In this document: positions 44,660 through 57,697 of the stretch, piece after piece | How the letters are laid out: each line of letters opens with the position of its first letter | Position numbering within the stretch: position 1 is the first letter of the stretch | Source of the DNA: Dromaius novaehollandiae | Lineage: Eukaryota > Chordata > Aves > Casuariiformes > Dromaiidae | DNA: 64,000 nt | NCBI RefSeq assembly: GCF_036370855.1 | Contig: NC_088101.1 | Location: forward strand, 34,682,585 to 34,746,584 | Reading direction: 5' to 3' | The notes under the pieces: generated by a model | Seen by the model: only the letters and a program-made list of their open reading frames with translations | Databases searched by the model: none | What the model was told of the DNA's origin: nothing | Made by a program: the position numbers and the translations under genes

Positions 44660-47600
44660 TGTTTTCAGTGGTCTCATACTAGGAATTATGACATCATTTC
44701 TTGGTAAAATCCATAATAAATTACAGTAAACAAGGTAGGAAAAAACAGCCTGTAGTTTTTGTTTACCTAGACAGCAATTTTGTGAAAGACTCTCACAACA
44801 CTTGTATTACTGTCAGTGCTCTTTTGCGGTGTACCTCAGTTATTTTGGAGCATCTGAAGCACTCATCTGATGTTTCAGCACATGTTTCAGAGGAGTCTTT
44901 TCCATTACTCTTCTCCTAGTCTTGCCCCATGTCCAGAAAAGCTCTTAACTTCACCTGTGAAATCTTAGTTATCTCAAAAGATTGTCTTACAGTTTGCATA
45001 CACACACACCTCCAGCAAGAAATTAGTTCTAGCTGCCGTTAAGCTGTTTTTTGGTAAATGTCATAGCCTTTTCCCCTGAAAGGACCTCTGAAATTGTTGT
45101 GTTACCATATACTGTTTCACGACTGTCCTATTATGTTCTTCTAATTCTACACTTAATAGTGTATTTTTAATAAAAAAATAGCTAAACACCTTTTAGAGAT
45201 GTTTTGCATCTTTAAAGATGATTTGCAGTCATTACTGGTTACACAGACTGTTAATTCTACTGAATGATTAAAAACGTGTTTAGTGAATGCATGTGCCTTA
45301 TGTTTTTGGACTCTGGGATGATGAATGAAGGCCTTCGTAGACTACCAGCAGTGTGGTGCACTTGTCAGTCCCTCTACTAGCCTTATTTGCAAGGCCAGTG
45401 TGAATCTATTTTATTAAATTACTTAGGAAGGAAGCTGCTTCCTACTTAGGAAGGCAACAGGCTGACATACAAACTCAAAATGTGTATTAGTACACACATA
45501 TATACTTTGTCTGTGTTAGGGTTTTCCTGTCATCTTCAACTTCAGCATGATGCTATAGCTAAGAAGTATCAAGATAAGTGTGCATGTTTTTTTAATGTGT
45601 ACTATAATGTCCCACAAAACCAACAAAAAAGAAAGCCCTGTGCCACTAAAGGGTCTGAATCAGGCTGTCATCAAAGAATTTTTAAACTTAAACAGCTCCA
45701 CCCTTGTCGTTTTTCCAGCTTTATAAACCAATAGCTTAAAAAGATAGCCTTCCACACTTGGTGAGAAAAGATGAGGAGTCCCCATGAAACTAACATCTTT
45801 ATTGGCTTCATGCTCTAAGAATTAGTTATTAAGCTCTGATTTTGATCCAAGGGGGTAATTTGGGAGTCCATATAAGAATTAGAGTGTGGGCAGCCTTGCC
45901 TCCTAATCACACTTTGACTGTTTGCACCTTCATCTGTGACTTAAAGAGGGTTTACCATCTGGAAACAGCAAGCCTGTACATCAGAAGAAACATCAGTGAC
46001 TGTTTTCCCTCTCATGTAAAGACAAAACTAATACGTATAACACTTCTTTATGGCTTTCATTAGCCTTGAACCAAAAGTTCCTGTTACTTGCTGGTTTTGT
46101 GTTTGTCTCCCATAACAGGTGATCATGCATTTGGATGGCAGCTACCACATTTTGAAGCTGGTCATAGACTGTTTCATCCATCACTGTATGAATTAGCACA
46201 ATTGTCACCTTTTAGTAGTAACCTTGCACTCAAACTTTCACTGACTGGTCGGCTATTAACTTGCTGCTTTTATAGCTTCATCCTTGCCCACTTTTGGTGA
46301 ATGTTTTCAGTTCCATTGGTGTACATAACTCTAACAGTATTTTTCATCAGAGTCCTGCTTTCAAAGCCAGGGACCTATTTTTCATAGTATCTTGGCTCCC
46401 ATATAAAAAGTAGAGCCACATGTCATTTTAAAGTAATGTTATTTTTAAAATGGCAATGCCATTGTATATGAAAATCAGATGATGTGCATTCAAAGTCAAC
46501 AAAAATCAGACATAATCTTAAATTGTATCTTGTGGCTAGCATTAGCAACTAGCATTATTACAGGAAAAACAAAACTTCTAGGTCTGTTTCTGAGTTGCGC
46601 TGAAGTCTGTTATAAAGAGCCCTGTAAGGAAGAACAAGTCTCAAAGTCTTATTTCTTCATAATGCGCTTCACAAAAAATGCTGTTTTGGGGGTAGTTGGT
46701 TTGGGTTTGGGGGGTTTTCTTTGGGGGGGGGGAGGAAGAAAGGTTCTGTTCACCCTGCAAGTCACGATGAAGACTCGTACAGCTGAAAGGAAGCATCAGC
46801 GAGGCCCGTGACACACCATTGCTGGGGAAAGTAATTGCTGCCAGTTTCCAGGGATCGCGTGGGCTTCACTGAGCCGTACACACCTGCCCAGCTGCAAAAT
46901 CGAAGAGGCTGACAGTGTATTGAGGAACATACTTAAAAGCAGCTGCTTGTGGTTTAGGAAGATGTTTCCAGAACCCAAAGATAGACAGGTAAAAGCTGCC
47001 AGTACAGCAGGGGTGGTGATTGAAGTCCATAATCTTGCTCAATGTCACTATTATTTAAATGTATTGTTTTTCTGGCTTTGTTGAATCACCACTGGTTAAT
47101 GAGAATTTTGAATGCTAGAAAACTGACAATGTAAAAGGAAGTTTCCCAGCAATATCAATGACCATTTAAAAGACTTATAACCCTCTGCCCTTCCGCTCTC
47201 CTGCTCTTCTCACCCCTCAAAAAACAGCACAAAATTGATGTAACCTGACTGAGGCCAAGGGACTCCTGGCGGGCAGGTGCGCTGCAGTCTGGAGGAGGTG
47301 TTGCGAGGAGCATAACCAGCTGAGGGATGTGTTTACGACTAGAGCTTGGCAGCAAGGATGGCAAATACAGGCTTAAGTAAGTATTCTCAGTAATACACGT
47401 GCTTTCACATTGCGGGCTTGAGCTGTTTGAAAAGAGGTGATCTCCCCCAGCTAAGAGTAAAAAGGCTCCATGGTGCCCCGAGCAATGGCAGCTGTAGCAG
47501 CCCAACCTGCTGACAGCAGAAAGGGCCCTCAGCACTCAGGCAAATAAAACATCCCTACCACCCCCAGCCCCCTTTTTTTTGTTCGTTTGGTTAGATTATG

Positions 47601-48015
47601 GGTAGCAGAACTTGCACCTGACTTTACAATCAGCTGTATGAGAGCTTATATTACCATCATCAAACATTCAAAAGAATTGGCCTGCTCTCTTCTCCTAAAT
47701 TAATTATAGTAAAATTTTATTTGACATACATGTTTGGTTTTTAAAGAACTATGTTTTAGCTTTGTGTTTCCTTGTCCATTTTGAACTATGTAGGGTGCAC
47801 TTGGGTCTCATGTTCCATTTTTCCATGAAGTGATGGTGGAGCCTGGAAACAGACTTTGCTTACAAATTAAAAAAAAAAAAAAAAATTAAAATCTCAAGTA
47901 GTGACTTGATTCTAGCAGGAGAAACAACTATATTTGACACAACTGAAGAGCTCACATGATCTCTCTTCTTGTATCTGCCCATCGTGACCCATCTTCCTGC
48001 ACAGCCTAGTCACTG
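44660..48015. other. Intergenic, no gene recognised
   Basis: It contains only short unsupported open frames. A G-rich cluster lies at 46688-46735 and an A18 run at 47868-47885. Confidence 0.6.
46688..46735 (+). repeat. G-rich cluster, possible G-quadruplex
   Basis: At least four runs of three or more G occur within 48 bases, separated by short T-rich loops, ending in a run of about ten G. Confidence 0.7.
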
Positions 48016-48559
48016 TGTTAGGGAAAATTAGGCTCGCTGGTCACCATAACAGGGTCCGACCTAGGTTCCCGCTGAGAAGTTTGGAGCCAAATCAAAGCGA
48101 ATTAAATAAATTTTAAGGATGCACATGCAGTAATTACGGCTTGAGCTGGGTGCCTGCAAAGAGGGACCCTGAACAAAGAAATCCCCGGGCATTTATACCC
48201 CGACAGTTTAAGTTCCCATTCCCCATGGAAAGGTTCAGACCAATCATAATATTTGGGTCTGGGGTCTTCCTGTTCTCCGTCAGGCAGGATGTTTTTTTTC
48301 CTTATCTTTACTGTGGTGGCTTGTGCTGATGGATTTACCTTCCTTGTAATCTTCCTTACCTTTCCAGCTGGAACCAGCTCTGGGGCCTTTTTGTACTGAA
48401 CTAGGTGGAAGTTCCTCATGTTATCTGAGTGCAGCCTAAGGCTTCAGCAAATTTAGCTGCTCATGCTAAGCAAGTTTTATATAAATTGTGCTAAGTGGTC
48501 AACTCTAGGCAGTTTCCGTTCAGTAGTCTTTAATATGCTTCAGGTTGTTGTCCAAAACA
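48016..48559 (-). mobile_element. Old solo LTR, related to the LTR at 50.5 kb but inverted
   Basis: Read on the minus strand, it shares long blocks with the better-preserved LTR. These are GCTTAGCATGAG, AAATTTGCTGAAGCCTTAGG, CTAGTTC, GGCCCCAGAGCTGGT, CTGGAAAGGTAAGG and a TATAAATGC box (forward 48190-48198). Its 5' end begins TGTTTTGGACAAC at 48559. No target-site duplication is visible, no AATAAA remains in the right place, and the 3' limit is approximate. A 105-codon open frame inside it (48102-48419) is not a gene. Confidence 0.7.
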
Positions 48560-48854
48560 AGCAGCTCTTTTCATAGCCCTGCGAATAGCTTATGGTGCCA
48601 GCTAAAAGAATTAGGTCATTTTCTGGGTTTGGGTGTAAAAGCAGTACATTAGCTGACAATTCTGTTTTGGAAGATTAGGGGATGTATATTTTTTTCTGTG
48701 CAATACTAGTATTTTCAATTGGAAGTATATGGACTGCTAGGTTAAAAAAAGGATAAGCATTGTCTTTGTAACAGTTATGAGGTTCCTTAATAGATTTTCT
48801 GTGTTTCAGATGACTCCAAAATTCCAAAACCCGGAGGAAAAAGTGGAGGAATGT

Positions 48855-48857
<3 letters not shown>

Positions 48858-48898
<41 letters not shown>
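48858..48898. repeat. (TA)n microsatellite
   Basis: Forty-one bases of uninterrupted alternating A and T. Confidence 0.98.
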
Positions 48899-48902
<4 letters not shown>

Positions 48903-48986
48903 GCAAAAAGTGATTAGAAACCTGGGATAATGTGGAGCCCACAGATCCTGTGTGATTACAGCCTTGTTTTTAAAGCACACAGGTGC

Positions 48987-48988
<2 letters not shown>

Positions 48989-49021
<33 letters not shown>

Positions 49022-49031
49022 CTCTCTCTCT
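48989..49031. repeat. (AC)n(TC)n compound microsatellite
   Basis: About 15 AC units pass directly into about 6 TC units. Confidence 0.98.
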
Positions 49032-49504
49032 TAAAAAAATAGAAGGGAAGAGAGCACTATTGTGAATGTGGGTGTACAAAAAAAACCCCAAAGGTCATAA
49101 GACAGTGATCTTAGCTCAGTACTACCTTGTTTTTCTACTGTTTGCATCTCCCCCTTTGAGAAGGTCACAGGCTGAAAAAGGCCGTTGCGAGGCAATAAGC
49201 TAAACTCCATCTTAATGAATATTTTTATTATTTACTGATAAAGAAATTGTACTGCACATCTAAATCATCCATAGTGAAGCAGAGGCCATGGCTGAAGCAC
49301 GTTTTTCTCTCTTGTGGGCAAGCAGCCTATTTGGGTCAAGTCTGTCATTTTTAGTGCAGGCCTGTGGAGCTGGAGATGCTTTTAGTCACCTGTTTTCCCC
49401 CCTTCCTCCTCCTCTTTTTCCTGTATAGCATTGCGGTGCTGCTAATATACAGCCTGGTCACCCCACACAGGAAAATGCAAACTACTCAGGAACATGTAAA
49501 GCAT

Positions 49505-49560
49505 TGCTGTTGTTGTTGTTGTTGTTTTTTTTTTTCTTCTTCTTCTTTCTTTCTTTCTGT
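49505..49560. repeat. (TTG)n and polypyrimidine tract
   Basis: TGT/TTG triplets run into a T-run, then CTT and CTTT units. It is low-complexity sequence. Confidence 0.9.
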
Positions 49561-49760
49561 AGGCCTCAACCCCTGGTTGCCTTGTTTGTTCCAGGAAGGG
49601 CACAGAGAAAAAAAGGTTAAACTTACTCTGAAATATATGCAACAGCTTTGCCATTTACTTCAAGCTATTTTTAACCCGCTCATAAATTGGAGGCAGTGAA
49701 GGGCTGCAGGCTTCATCAACTGAAGATTCAGCTGCAGAAGGAAAGAAAAAAAATTTGGAG

Positions 49761-49830
49761 GGGTGTGTGTGGGTGTGGGTGTGGGTGTGGGTGTGGGTGT
49801 GTGTGGGTAAGTGTGTGTGTTCAGTTCCTG
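49761..49830 (+). repeat. (GGGTGT)n minisatellite, quadruplex-capable
   Basis: GGGTGT is repeated about five times and flanked by GTGT runs. It provides five or more GGG tracts spaced by three bases. Confidence 0.95.
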
Positions 49831-50129
49831 TATATGATTATTCATCCTCAGCATCACCATGAGGTACAAACTTGAGTACTGCACGCATGTTTCAGTCACT
49901 GTGAAGCTGCTGTCCGCAAGTGCAATGCTGGCAGCCGTTGCCCCTGGCGCCTAAGTCGTGCAATAGTTGTGCTTTTCTTAAATGGCAGCAGCAGCTGAAG
50001 CTAAGTAATGTGTTTCAAAAATTTCAGCTTTCATTAAATATGTGTATGTATAGAGATATATATATATGTATGTATATGAAAAACGAAACCAAGAAACTGT
50101 ATATATAAGCAGATGTATTTTCTCGGCGT

Positions 50130-50490
50130 CAGAAACGTGTGTGCGTGTCCACTCGGCAGGGCGGCGCAGGGCGCGTGGCGTGGCGGGTGCTGGGAGAGGC
50201 CACAGGGAGCCCCGGCCCCAGCGAACAGCACCCGGGAGGTGGCCGCTGCCCCGCATGGCATTTGCGAGGGGCTTTGCGCCATGGCAGGCGGTTTGTGGGG
50301 GTTAGTTGCTAAAAGAATCATTTTTTCTTTTCTCTGTTTTTTTTTAGCGTGTGAGTGGGGGGGGTGTTTAACCTTGTGGCGGGCAGGGGGAAGGTGAGGT
50401 GAGAGGAAGGGCTGCCTGGGCCAGGAGCTCGCCCTGGGGCAGCTGGGTTTCGGTGTGGGGCCGCCTGGGCCCGGGGCAGGGAGCTGTGAC
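50130..50490. other. GC-rich, CpG-containing patch beside an LTR
   Basis: A locally GC-rich segment with many CpG dinucleotides in an otherwise AT-rich region. It ends at the LTR. No recognisable exon is present. It may be an orphan CpG island or part of an unrecognised insertion. Confidence 0.5.
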
Positions 50491-51164
50491 TGTTACAAGA
50501 CAACCCTGAGAAGCTCAGAAAGAATGTTTGAAGTAGGTAGATTTGGATAACTTCTATCTTAGATAGAATTTGCTTAGCATGAGTAGCCGCACACTTGCTT
50601 AGCATGAGTAGCTAAATTTGCTGAAGCCTTAGGCCGCGCTCCTAGTTCGGTAAGAAAGGGCCCCAGAGCTGGTGCAGGCTGGAAAGATAAGGGAGTTACC
50701 AGCAGTCTGCATTCCTGTGCCCCACTCTCGGAAAGGGAGGATGTCAAGGCTGTGAAATAAGGCCTGTTTGGGCGCCAGGACCTTGGGAAGCAAAGCCTCC
50801 TCTCACTGTTAAAACAGTGTTAATTAAGGGGTCTGGATTATGTCCTCTTCGTCAGGACCTTGGGAGATAACATCTACTGACCTAGCTGGGGCAGTGTTAA
50901 TTGATCAGGACCTTGAGAAGCAGGGGTGGGACCCAGGGAATGAAGAAATCACTAACCAATCAGTGTAAAAGCGAAAGTCGCAAATCTGGCAATTTGTTTG
51001 TATAAATGCTACTTGAAAAGTTGGGGGGGTGTGCTCGATTTGTGGGAAACCACTGAGCACCCAGGCTTGCGCAACTCTGAAATAAATAAACAAATGTCTC
51101 TCTCCTGAGTGTGTAATTATTGGCTTATTGCACACCAGGCAACGAATCCGCTTTTCGGACAACA
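50491..51164 (+). mobile_element. Solo LTR of an endogenous retrovirus, 674 bp
   Basis: It begins TGTTACAAGACAAC and ends TTTCGGACAACA, so both ends have the TG...CA form. It is flanked by the 4-base direct repeat TGAC (50487-50490 and 51165-51168). Inside are a TATA box (GTATAAATGC near 51000), a poly(A) signal (AATAAATAAA near 51082) and a following T/G-rich stretch, in the order U3-R-U5. No internal retroviral genes follow, so it is a solo LTR left by recombination. A 4-base duplication suits a gammaretrovirus-like (class I) element; that class call is inference. Confidence 0.85.
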
Positions 51165-51169
51165 TGACC

Positions 51170-54100
51170 ACCCCCAGAAGAAGCTCCTAAACCCCCGGGC
51201 TCGCAGCCTGCCGCGCATGGCCCGGCTTGGGCCCGTCCAGCGGGGAGCAAGAAGGTGGAGGCGCATGTTCCTGAATCAAGGCCACTGCTGTCCCCGTCGC
51301 CTTGGCAAAGGGAGCTGCGAGGTGCAGTCAGGCAAGGGCTTGGCAAGGGAGACCTCCTCACGTGATCCGCAGTCACCCTCCCGACTGTCTTATGGTGCAG
51401 GGGAAAGGGGACTTAACAGTATTTGCATGTACTGGTTGAATAAAAACACTACATCTATAGGAACCAGTACTGAATAAAATCAGTGACGCGTATCTTTAAA
51501 AATTTGCACTGTACGGAAATCAGAAGATGAAACATGAAAAAGAAACTCAAGTCTTTTTTTAATATTAAAGCATCATATACATGAGCAAGTACAAGTCAAT
51601 TAAAATAAATCTGCACGTTTCTGATAGTACCTAAGCTGTGAGTGCAAAAGAAGATGTTGTTGCAACAGCTCATAAAAGCACTAAGCAAAGCACAAGTGAA
51701 ACTATGTGGTTTATTGGTATATGGTGGTGTTTCGATTAGCTTGACCTGCAGAGGTGCAGGGCAAAGCAATTGATTTCTTTACCGAAAACCTGCTGAGGAA
51801 AGGTAGGCAATGTCATTCGCTTTGATAGGCTTTCCCTCCTCAAGTAAAAGTTACGCCTAAGTACTAACCCCACATTTATGTGCTAATAGCCTTGGAGAAG
51901 AAATCACTACAATAGTTTATGCAGTCTGTGTCCAAAACATGTATGCTGTACTCTGTGTGTATTAGTTGGATTTTCTGTTGACTGTACAGAAGAAAATAAA
52001 CCCTTCCTCCTTACAAGTGCAGGCTACCTCTTCCAGTTTTCGGAGCACACCTTTATTGTGATTACTGCCTCTGCTCTGCTTCCCCAGCTCTGTTAAGGCT
52101 CCCTTCTGTGGTCTTTTTCACCTAGCAGCTGCCATTAATTTTGCATGTATTACACGTTACTGGAGAAAGCAATCAGCCAAGGAGGTTCATGCAGGAAACT
52201 GCGATAACAGAGCCACTGAGACTGAGGGAGGGCTTTGGTGAGAAGCTCTTGATTTATTAAGGCAGATAATTCTTCTGCTGTAAACTATAACTTTTGTGCA
52301 GTAAATGGCTTATACATTTTCTCTGATGAGCAGGAACTATGCATTACCAGAGTCACTTCCCACATCAAATACTATAGGCCACTTCATCTACTTGTACTGA
52401 ATTTTGACTTAAAAATCTAAAAGTACTTCGTGCTTGAATTGACAGGTATATGGGCCTCACAGAACGGGGGGGGGGGGGGGGGGTCTTTTTTTTGTTTCTT
52501 TTCCCCCTCTGGCTTCTCACTGCCTTTTGCTAGCAAAGGAGACCAGGTTTGTGTCCAGCAAAGCTGACTTGCTCCCCAAGCCCGAGCCCTGGCAGCTGTC
52601 ACCGCAAGCCCCGCAGCAAGAGGAAGCAGAGCACCAGCGACGCAGCTGGAGCTCGCAGACCCTGGAGGCCGAGACGCTGCGAGGCTGCACCTGCGCATTG
52701 CGCACAGACAGCGGCCAGGGCAGGCTAGAGCAGTGGGAAACCCTGTTACTAAATGAGGTCAGGGAGCAAAGTAAATCATTGCTGTTGTGGGAGAGTGCTA
52801 TGGAAGCACCAAAAAATAAAAAAAAACTCTCTCCCAAAACTTGTCTCTTAGCCTCAGTGTTATGACGAACCCTTTCTCCCCCCCCCATACCCCAGCACCC
52901 TCCAGGCATTATTGCAGAGGAAATGGCTTGAGCAAGTACTTTGCCCTTAGTTGAATGTTAACTCATAGAAACAGCTTCCCTGATCAGCCGTCTGATTATA
53001 CCTCTTTATCATTAACTATTGTGTGCCCTGACTAGGGGAGCACTAATGGGGAGGTCTGGCATCCTGCGGTTTACAGCCACTCCGCACTTGCTTTGTGTGT
53101 GTCAGTGAATAAGGTAACGTTTTGCTAAGATTACCCAAAATAAGAAAATATTTTTAAACTTAAATGTCTTATCTTTTTCTAATACAAACAATGCTAACAT
53201 AAGACAGGAAGGAAATGCTTGGTAACCACATAATTTTGATTGATAGGACCACATAACGAGGGTATATAGCTCAGTACACAGGCAAGACACTGATGCCCAG
53301 CTTACAGGCTGCTCAGGGTAGCCAGACAGAGAAAAAGCATTATAATATGTCCTAGAAAAGAACTAGACAATAAAATGTTTGGCCTCAAGGAGATTTGAGG
53401 CATATTTGCATGTGTCATTCTCCTTCAAAATTCTGAGATACTTGCATTTCTTAGTGGTGGAAACATACAGTGCTTGTGAACGAGGGGCAGCACCTGGGTG
53501 CGCAGGGCTTTTTGGTGCAGAATGAGCTGTGAACCTGGGCGCTTTCTTTATTTTTATTTTTTTCCCCTCCACCTGGGCTTTGCTTACATTACTCAGCAGG
53601 CTTTGTACTAAGGTGTATCAGCTGTTACAATTGCCTTTTGATAGGCACCTGTAGTGTATCAGCCCCTGACTTCCCTCCCCCTCCCAGCAAAAGGGGCCTT
53701 TGCCCAAGACAGAAGGGAAATGTTTCAGTGCAACTCTGGTTTTCCGTGGTGGGAAGGAACAAGGAAGTTGGCTGGGTTACCAGGATCTTACCGCTGAAAA
53801 AAGGTCTGTGGGGAACAGCTGAAGAGGGCATGGCTACTGGAGGTGTTGTGGCTGTATGTGCTCATAATAAATAAAATCCATCTGATTTCTGTCAAAGCAA
53901 GCTAGGGGTGAGGCAAGATGTGAAATGTCTCTGGAGATGTTGCTGGGCTCTGAGAAAGAGCTGTAACTAGCATGTGGTGCAGACTGCTAAACATAGCACT
54001 GGCATCTGCAGTCATGAATATATTTTCTGCAATGCTAACCAATTAGAGGGAGTGACATTAAATTGATATACAGGTTCCACCAATTTCAATATTGTAGCTG

Positions 54101-57100
54101 TTTCTTTTGGTAGAAACTCTCCTTTGGTAGAAAGAATTGTTGGAATTGTGACTAAGTGATCTTAGGTGTCTTCATGCCGGTGTTGTGATAGCAATGTTGC
54201 AATTGCACCATTGGAAGGACTGCAAAGGCAGATTGGGAAAGAAATACAGACATTATCAAGGGCTTTATAGCTGCTGCTGAACAAATTGCTTATGTTTTTA
54301 TTTAGAAATAGCATAGAGCATACTTTTCTTTTACACACTGGTACTTCAGTATATACCATTAACTATGTTTCACAGTCAGTGGAGGACATTTCACACTGCC
54401 AGAGGTCTGCTGGGCTCATCAGGTAACTAAGCTCCTCTGATTTATAATAGTCTCCAAGCTGACTGAGAGGAAGGAGCTGTGTCCGCGGCTGGTGCGTGAG
54501 AGCCCTCCCAGCAGAATTTGACTTGCATCAGCTTTGTTTGTATCCGTCGTACAGGTCAGGTGCTGATTTCATAACTGCATTAGTAACTTCTCATTTCAGG
54601 AGTTCTCCTCCTAATGTGGTGAAAATATTTCTGCATTAGAGCAAGTTTACCTTTTTATTGAAGGTTACTCTCTGCATTCTTGTAATAAAATCTAATAGTT
54701 GCCTTGTTAAGGTATTTTGAACACTTGAATGATGCTAGGTATGTATCATCTCATACTATAATGAATAGTTACAGAATAAGGCTTCTGATGGGGAGTAGTG
54801 CATTTTAGCAGCAAACAATTTCTATTAAGTTGCTCCTTCAAAGGAAAATTCTGTTTCAGAATAATGGAGAGTCAAAGCCAAATGGTTTTTAGTTCTTTTA
54901 GCAATCATGACCTCTCAGGGTGTCTTACTTTATTTTAATTTCTAAAAATGGTGGTTTATGCTGATCATTGGAAAAAAAATCTTTTCATCACCAGTCGCCT
55001 GGAGTTATGCCAGAAGTATCTGAGGATGGGGAAAGTAAAGTAGTCATGCTTCATGCTTTGATGCTTGCTGACAGGTACTATGCCAGAGAAAAAGGCACAG
55101 CATCACTTTTTTTTGCTTTACGGTATTGTGAATAACTGTGTTAAAGGCAAATAATGTAAAGAGTCAATCAAATCTAGTCAGGGTTATGTTGAAAGTGGAT
55201 TTTAATTGGCTAATTACCAGTAGCTACTATTCACAGTGCTACCATTTTTTGCTTTTTAAATTAAATGTTTTTCCTTCTTCTCATACAAATGCAAGTAGGA
55301 TCCCTATGGGGGGGTGTATCTAAGTTACTCTGTGAGGAGAGCTACTGCTAGGGGATCCTGCTAGGATAGGCACATACAGATTGAAAATATTAGAGGAAAT
55401 CTTTTTTATCCATCAGTTCTGTAGATTCCTGGCGTTGGTGTAACAGTTGGGTTGCAGGTAAACAAACAAACAGCTATATTATTACAAAGTTTAATTTTAT
55501 TTAAGCCTGCTAGAGCAACTGGAAGCTGAGCCACCGTTTCCTGACCTGTTTTCTTCCCCAGAGCAGCTCTCGTGCAGCTTGGGGTGCAGGGCATGGCCCA
55601 GGGAGGCGCTGGCAGACTCTCAAGGCAGCTCCTCCACCTCCGGCACTCTCTGACAAGAGCGTTTCTTCTCCAAGTCAGTGAGTTTTTTTTTTGGTACTAA
55701 GATCTATAAAATCCAACAGGCTGTAAGAAAAGCTGTATGCTGAATAGCTTTTATAAAGCCTAACGTGGTTTTCTTCAGTTTCATCTCCAGGTTAGATTCA
55801 GTGATTTAAAACACTGACATATCTTCAAATGATCATCTGTAACTACCTGGACTGTGTTTTAGCTGGTGTAGGCAAACATATGGAGATGTTTAGGCTATCT
55901 TGGTGCTGGGCCTAACTTCTGTTTGTCAGAGCAGGAACTACAGCCCTAAACCAGACTGCTTTCCTGACCGCCGAGGCACGGGTGCGATTCCCCTCGTTGA
56001 AGCAGAGGGGTGTTAGGCGGCTGGGGAAAGGCTGCGGAGAGGCCGGTGCGCAGGGCTGTGGTAGTTTGGTGCCTTGCATCTTCATCACGTGGTTTACGTT
56101 GCTCTGGTATTCAGAGCAGAAACTAGACTTTTGGCCAAGTGCCTTTTTTAATAATCCTATTCCATTAAGGGCTAAAGTCAGTTGTTGAGACACTTGCTAA
56201 ACACCTTATGTACAGAGGGGACCATGCTAGGGTGCAAGGGTCTATTAGCAGTTGTTCAATACGCAGCTTCGGGTGTTTGTTTGCTTGATGTTACAGCAAA
56301 AGGCGATATATTGTACTTGAAGATGTTTCCTCCTTAGAGTTTGACAAACGATTATTAACTTTCCCTCTCTGCACCTGACCAACCCCAGGAGGCTGGGGAG
56401 ACTATGAAGAAGTTAGATGGTCAGGATTTACTAACCTACATATACCAGGATATGTACTCACTTTAACTGAATATAGTAATGCTAATTCTGATGATTTAAC
56501 TGTAGCAAGCTGTGTTGGAACCAACAGTATTTTAAGTGCATGTGAGATAAACATGAACTCAGAGGAGCGACTGGCACTTTGCCTACATAGAGCAATGCAG
56601 AGGCTCAATTTAGGTGTCTGAGCCTCTTTACTAGTGGTATGAAAAAAGCCTTTGGTGTCAAGAAAAAAGGATTGCAAGAACAACTTAATTCCTGTTCCTC
56701 TTGGGCAGGGCAAAGGCACCTTGTATGCTGCAATAAGATAATTCTTATCTGAGATGATTCCTGGAGTTACACACCTAATAGTGGGCATTACTTACTCTCT
56801 GGTTACAGCAGGTAACATCTTTCACAAGATGAGAACTTACTTACCTTCCAAGTCCTGTTCAAGTTCATGTGCTGCATTAATCTATGCAGTGGGATAAGTA
56901 ATCTACCACTTAGGGTTCAAGGCCTGGAGGCACTTCTGAGCCTACCTGAAAGTGAATTGTAAGTGCGCGTGGGATTTTTAAGCACTTCAGGAGTCAGTGG
57001 AAGTCGAGTGGGAGCTGTAGTTTGTCCACGCAGAGGACCAGAGTGCAAAGCCCTTGGACTAAATTTGGTTTAGGAAAATGGGCTTAAAAATAAGCAGTGT

Positions 57101-57690
57101 TGTAAATCCCAGTCTCCAAATTCCAAACAAAAAAACTCCAAACTGAATTCAGAATATCCAGGTTACCCTGTTAGGGGAGCTACTGCAAATGAAGTTCTTA
57201 CCATATTCTAATATTATACTTCATCACTAAAATTAGGTGTACCTAAACACTGACACACCACTGAATCCATACGTTGATAGAGGTATTTGAATGGCATTGG
57301 CAAGACCTTGTATCAGAAACCTTTCCTGCCCTCACTCCAGCCCAGAGCAACAGGGAAAGTACACTGATGCTGAATAGTGAAGTGGCTCCTTTGTGATAGA
57401 TAATTCAGCAGAGGAGGGGCAGAAATCAAGATGATAGTTGAGGGGGAAGAGAATGTTCCACGACCCGTTTCTTTTAAAAAATAATGGATTTAATATTTGA
57501 ATGTGTAAGGCTAGCACTACTGGAATAAAACATGAATGAAATGCAAAAGGTGGAGAAAACAAGCTCATGCTTCCCAGAGCCGATGAGGTATTTTAACTCT
57601 ACAAGGTCTGAACAGTACAAAAATATTGGCAGATCTTTCCATTTGCACTGTGGTCTTTCTTTGCTGAACATCCTGAGTGCTCTCTTTCTG
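51170..57690. other. Intergenic, no gene recognised
   Basis: GC-richer patches occur at 51.17-51.45, 52.51-52.87 and 55.55-55.65 kb, with several short open frames on both strands. None has a family signature or a consistent exon structure. A G18 run lies at 52466-52483. Confidence 0.55.
52466..52483. repeat. G18 homopolymer
   Basis: Eighteen uninterrupted G, followed by a T-rich stretch. Confidence 0.95.
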
Positions 57691-57697
57691 TGCGAGT

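Noticed and set aside
48102-48419. 105-codon minus-strand frame
   Set aside because: It lies inside the older LTR and corresponds to U3/R sequence.
56402-56788. 128-codon minus-strand frame
   Set aside because: No domain, no convincing splice sites, and no start context that stands out.
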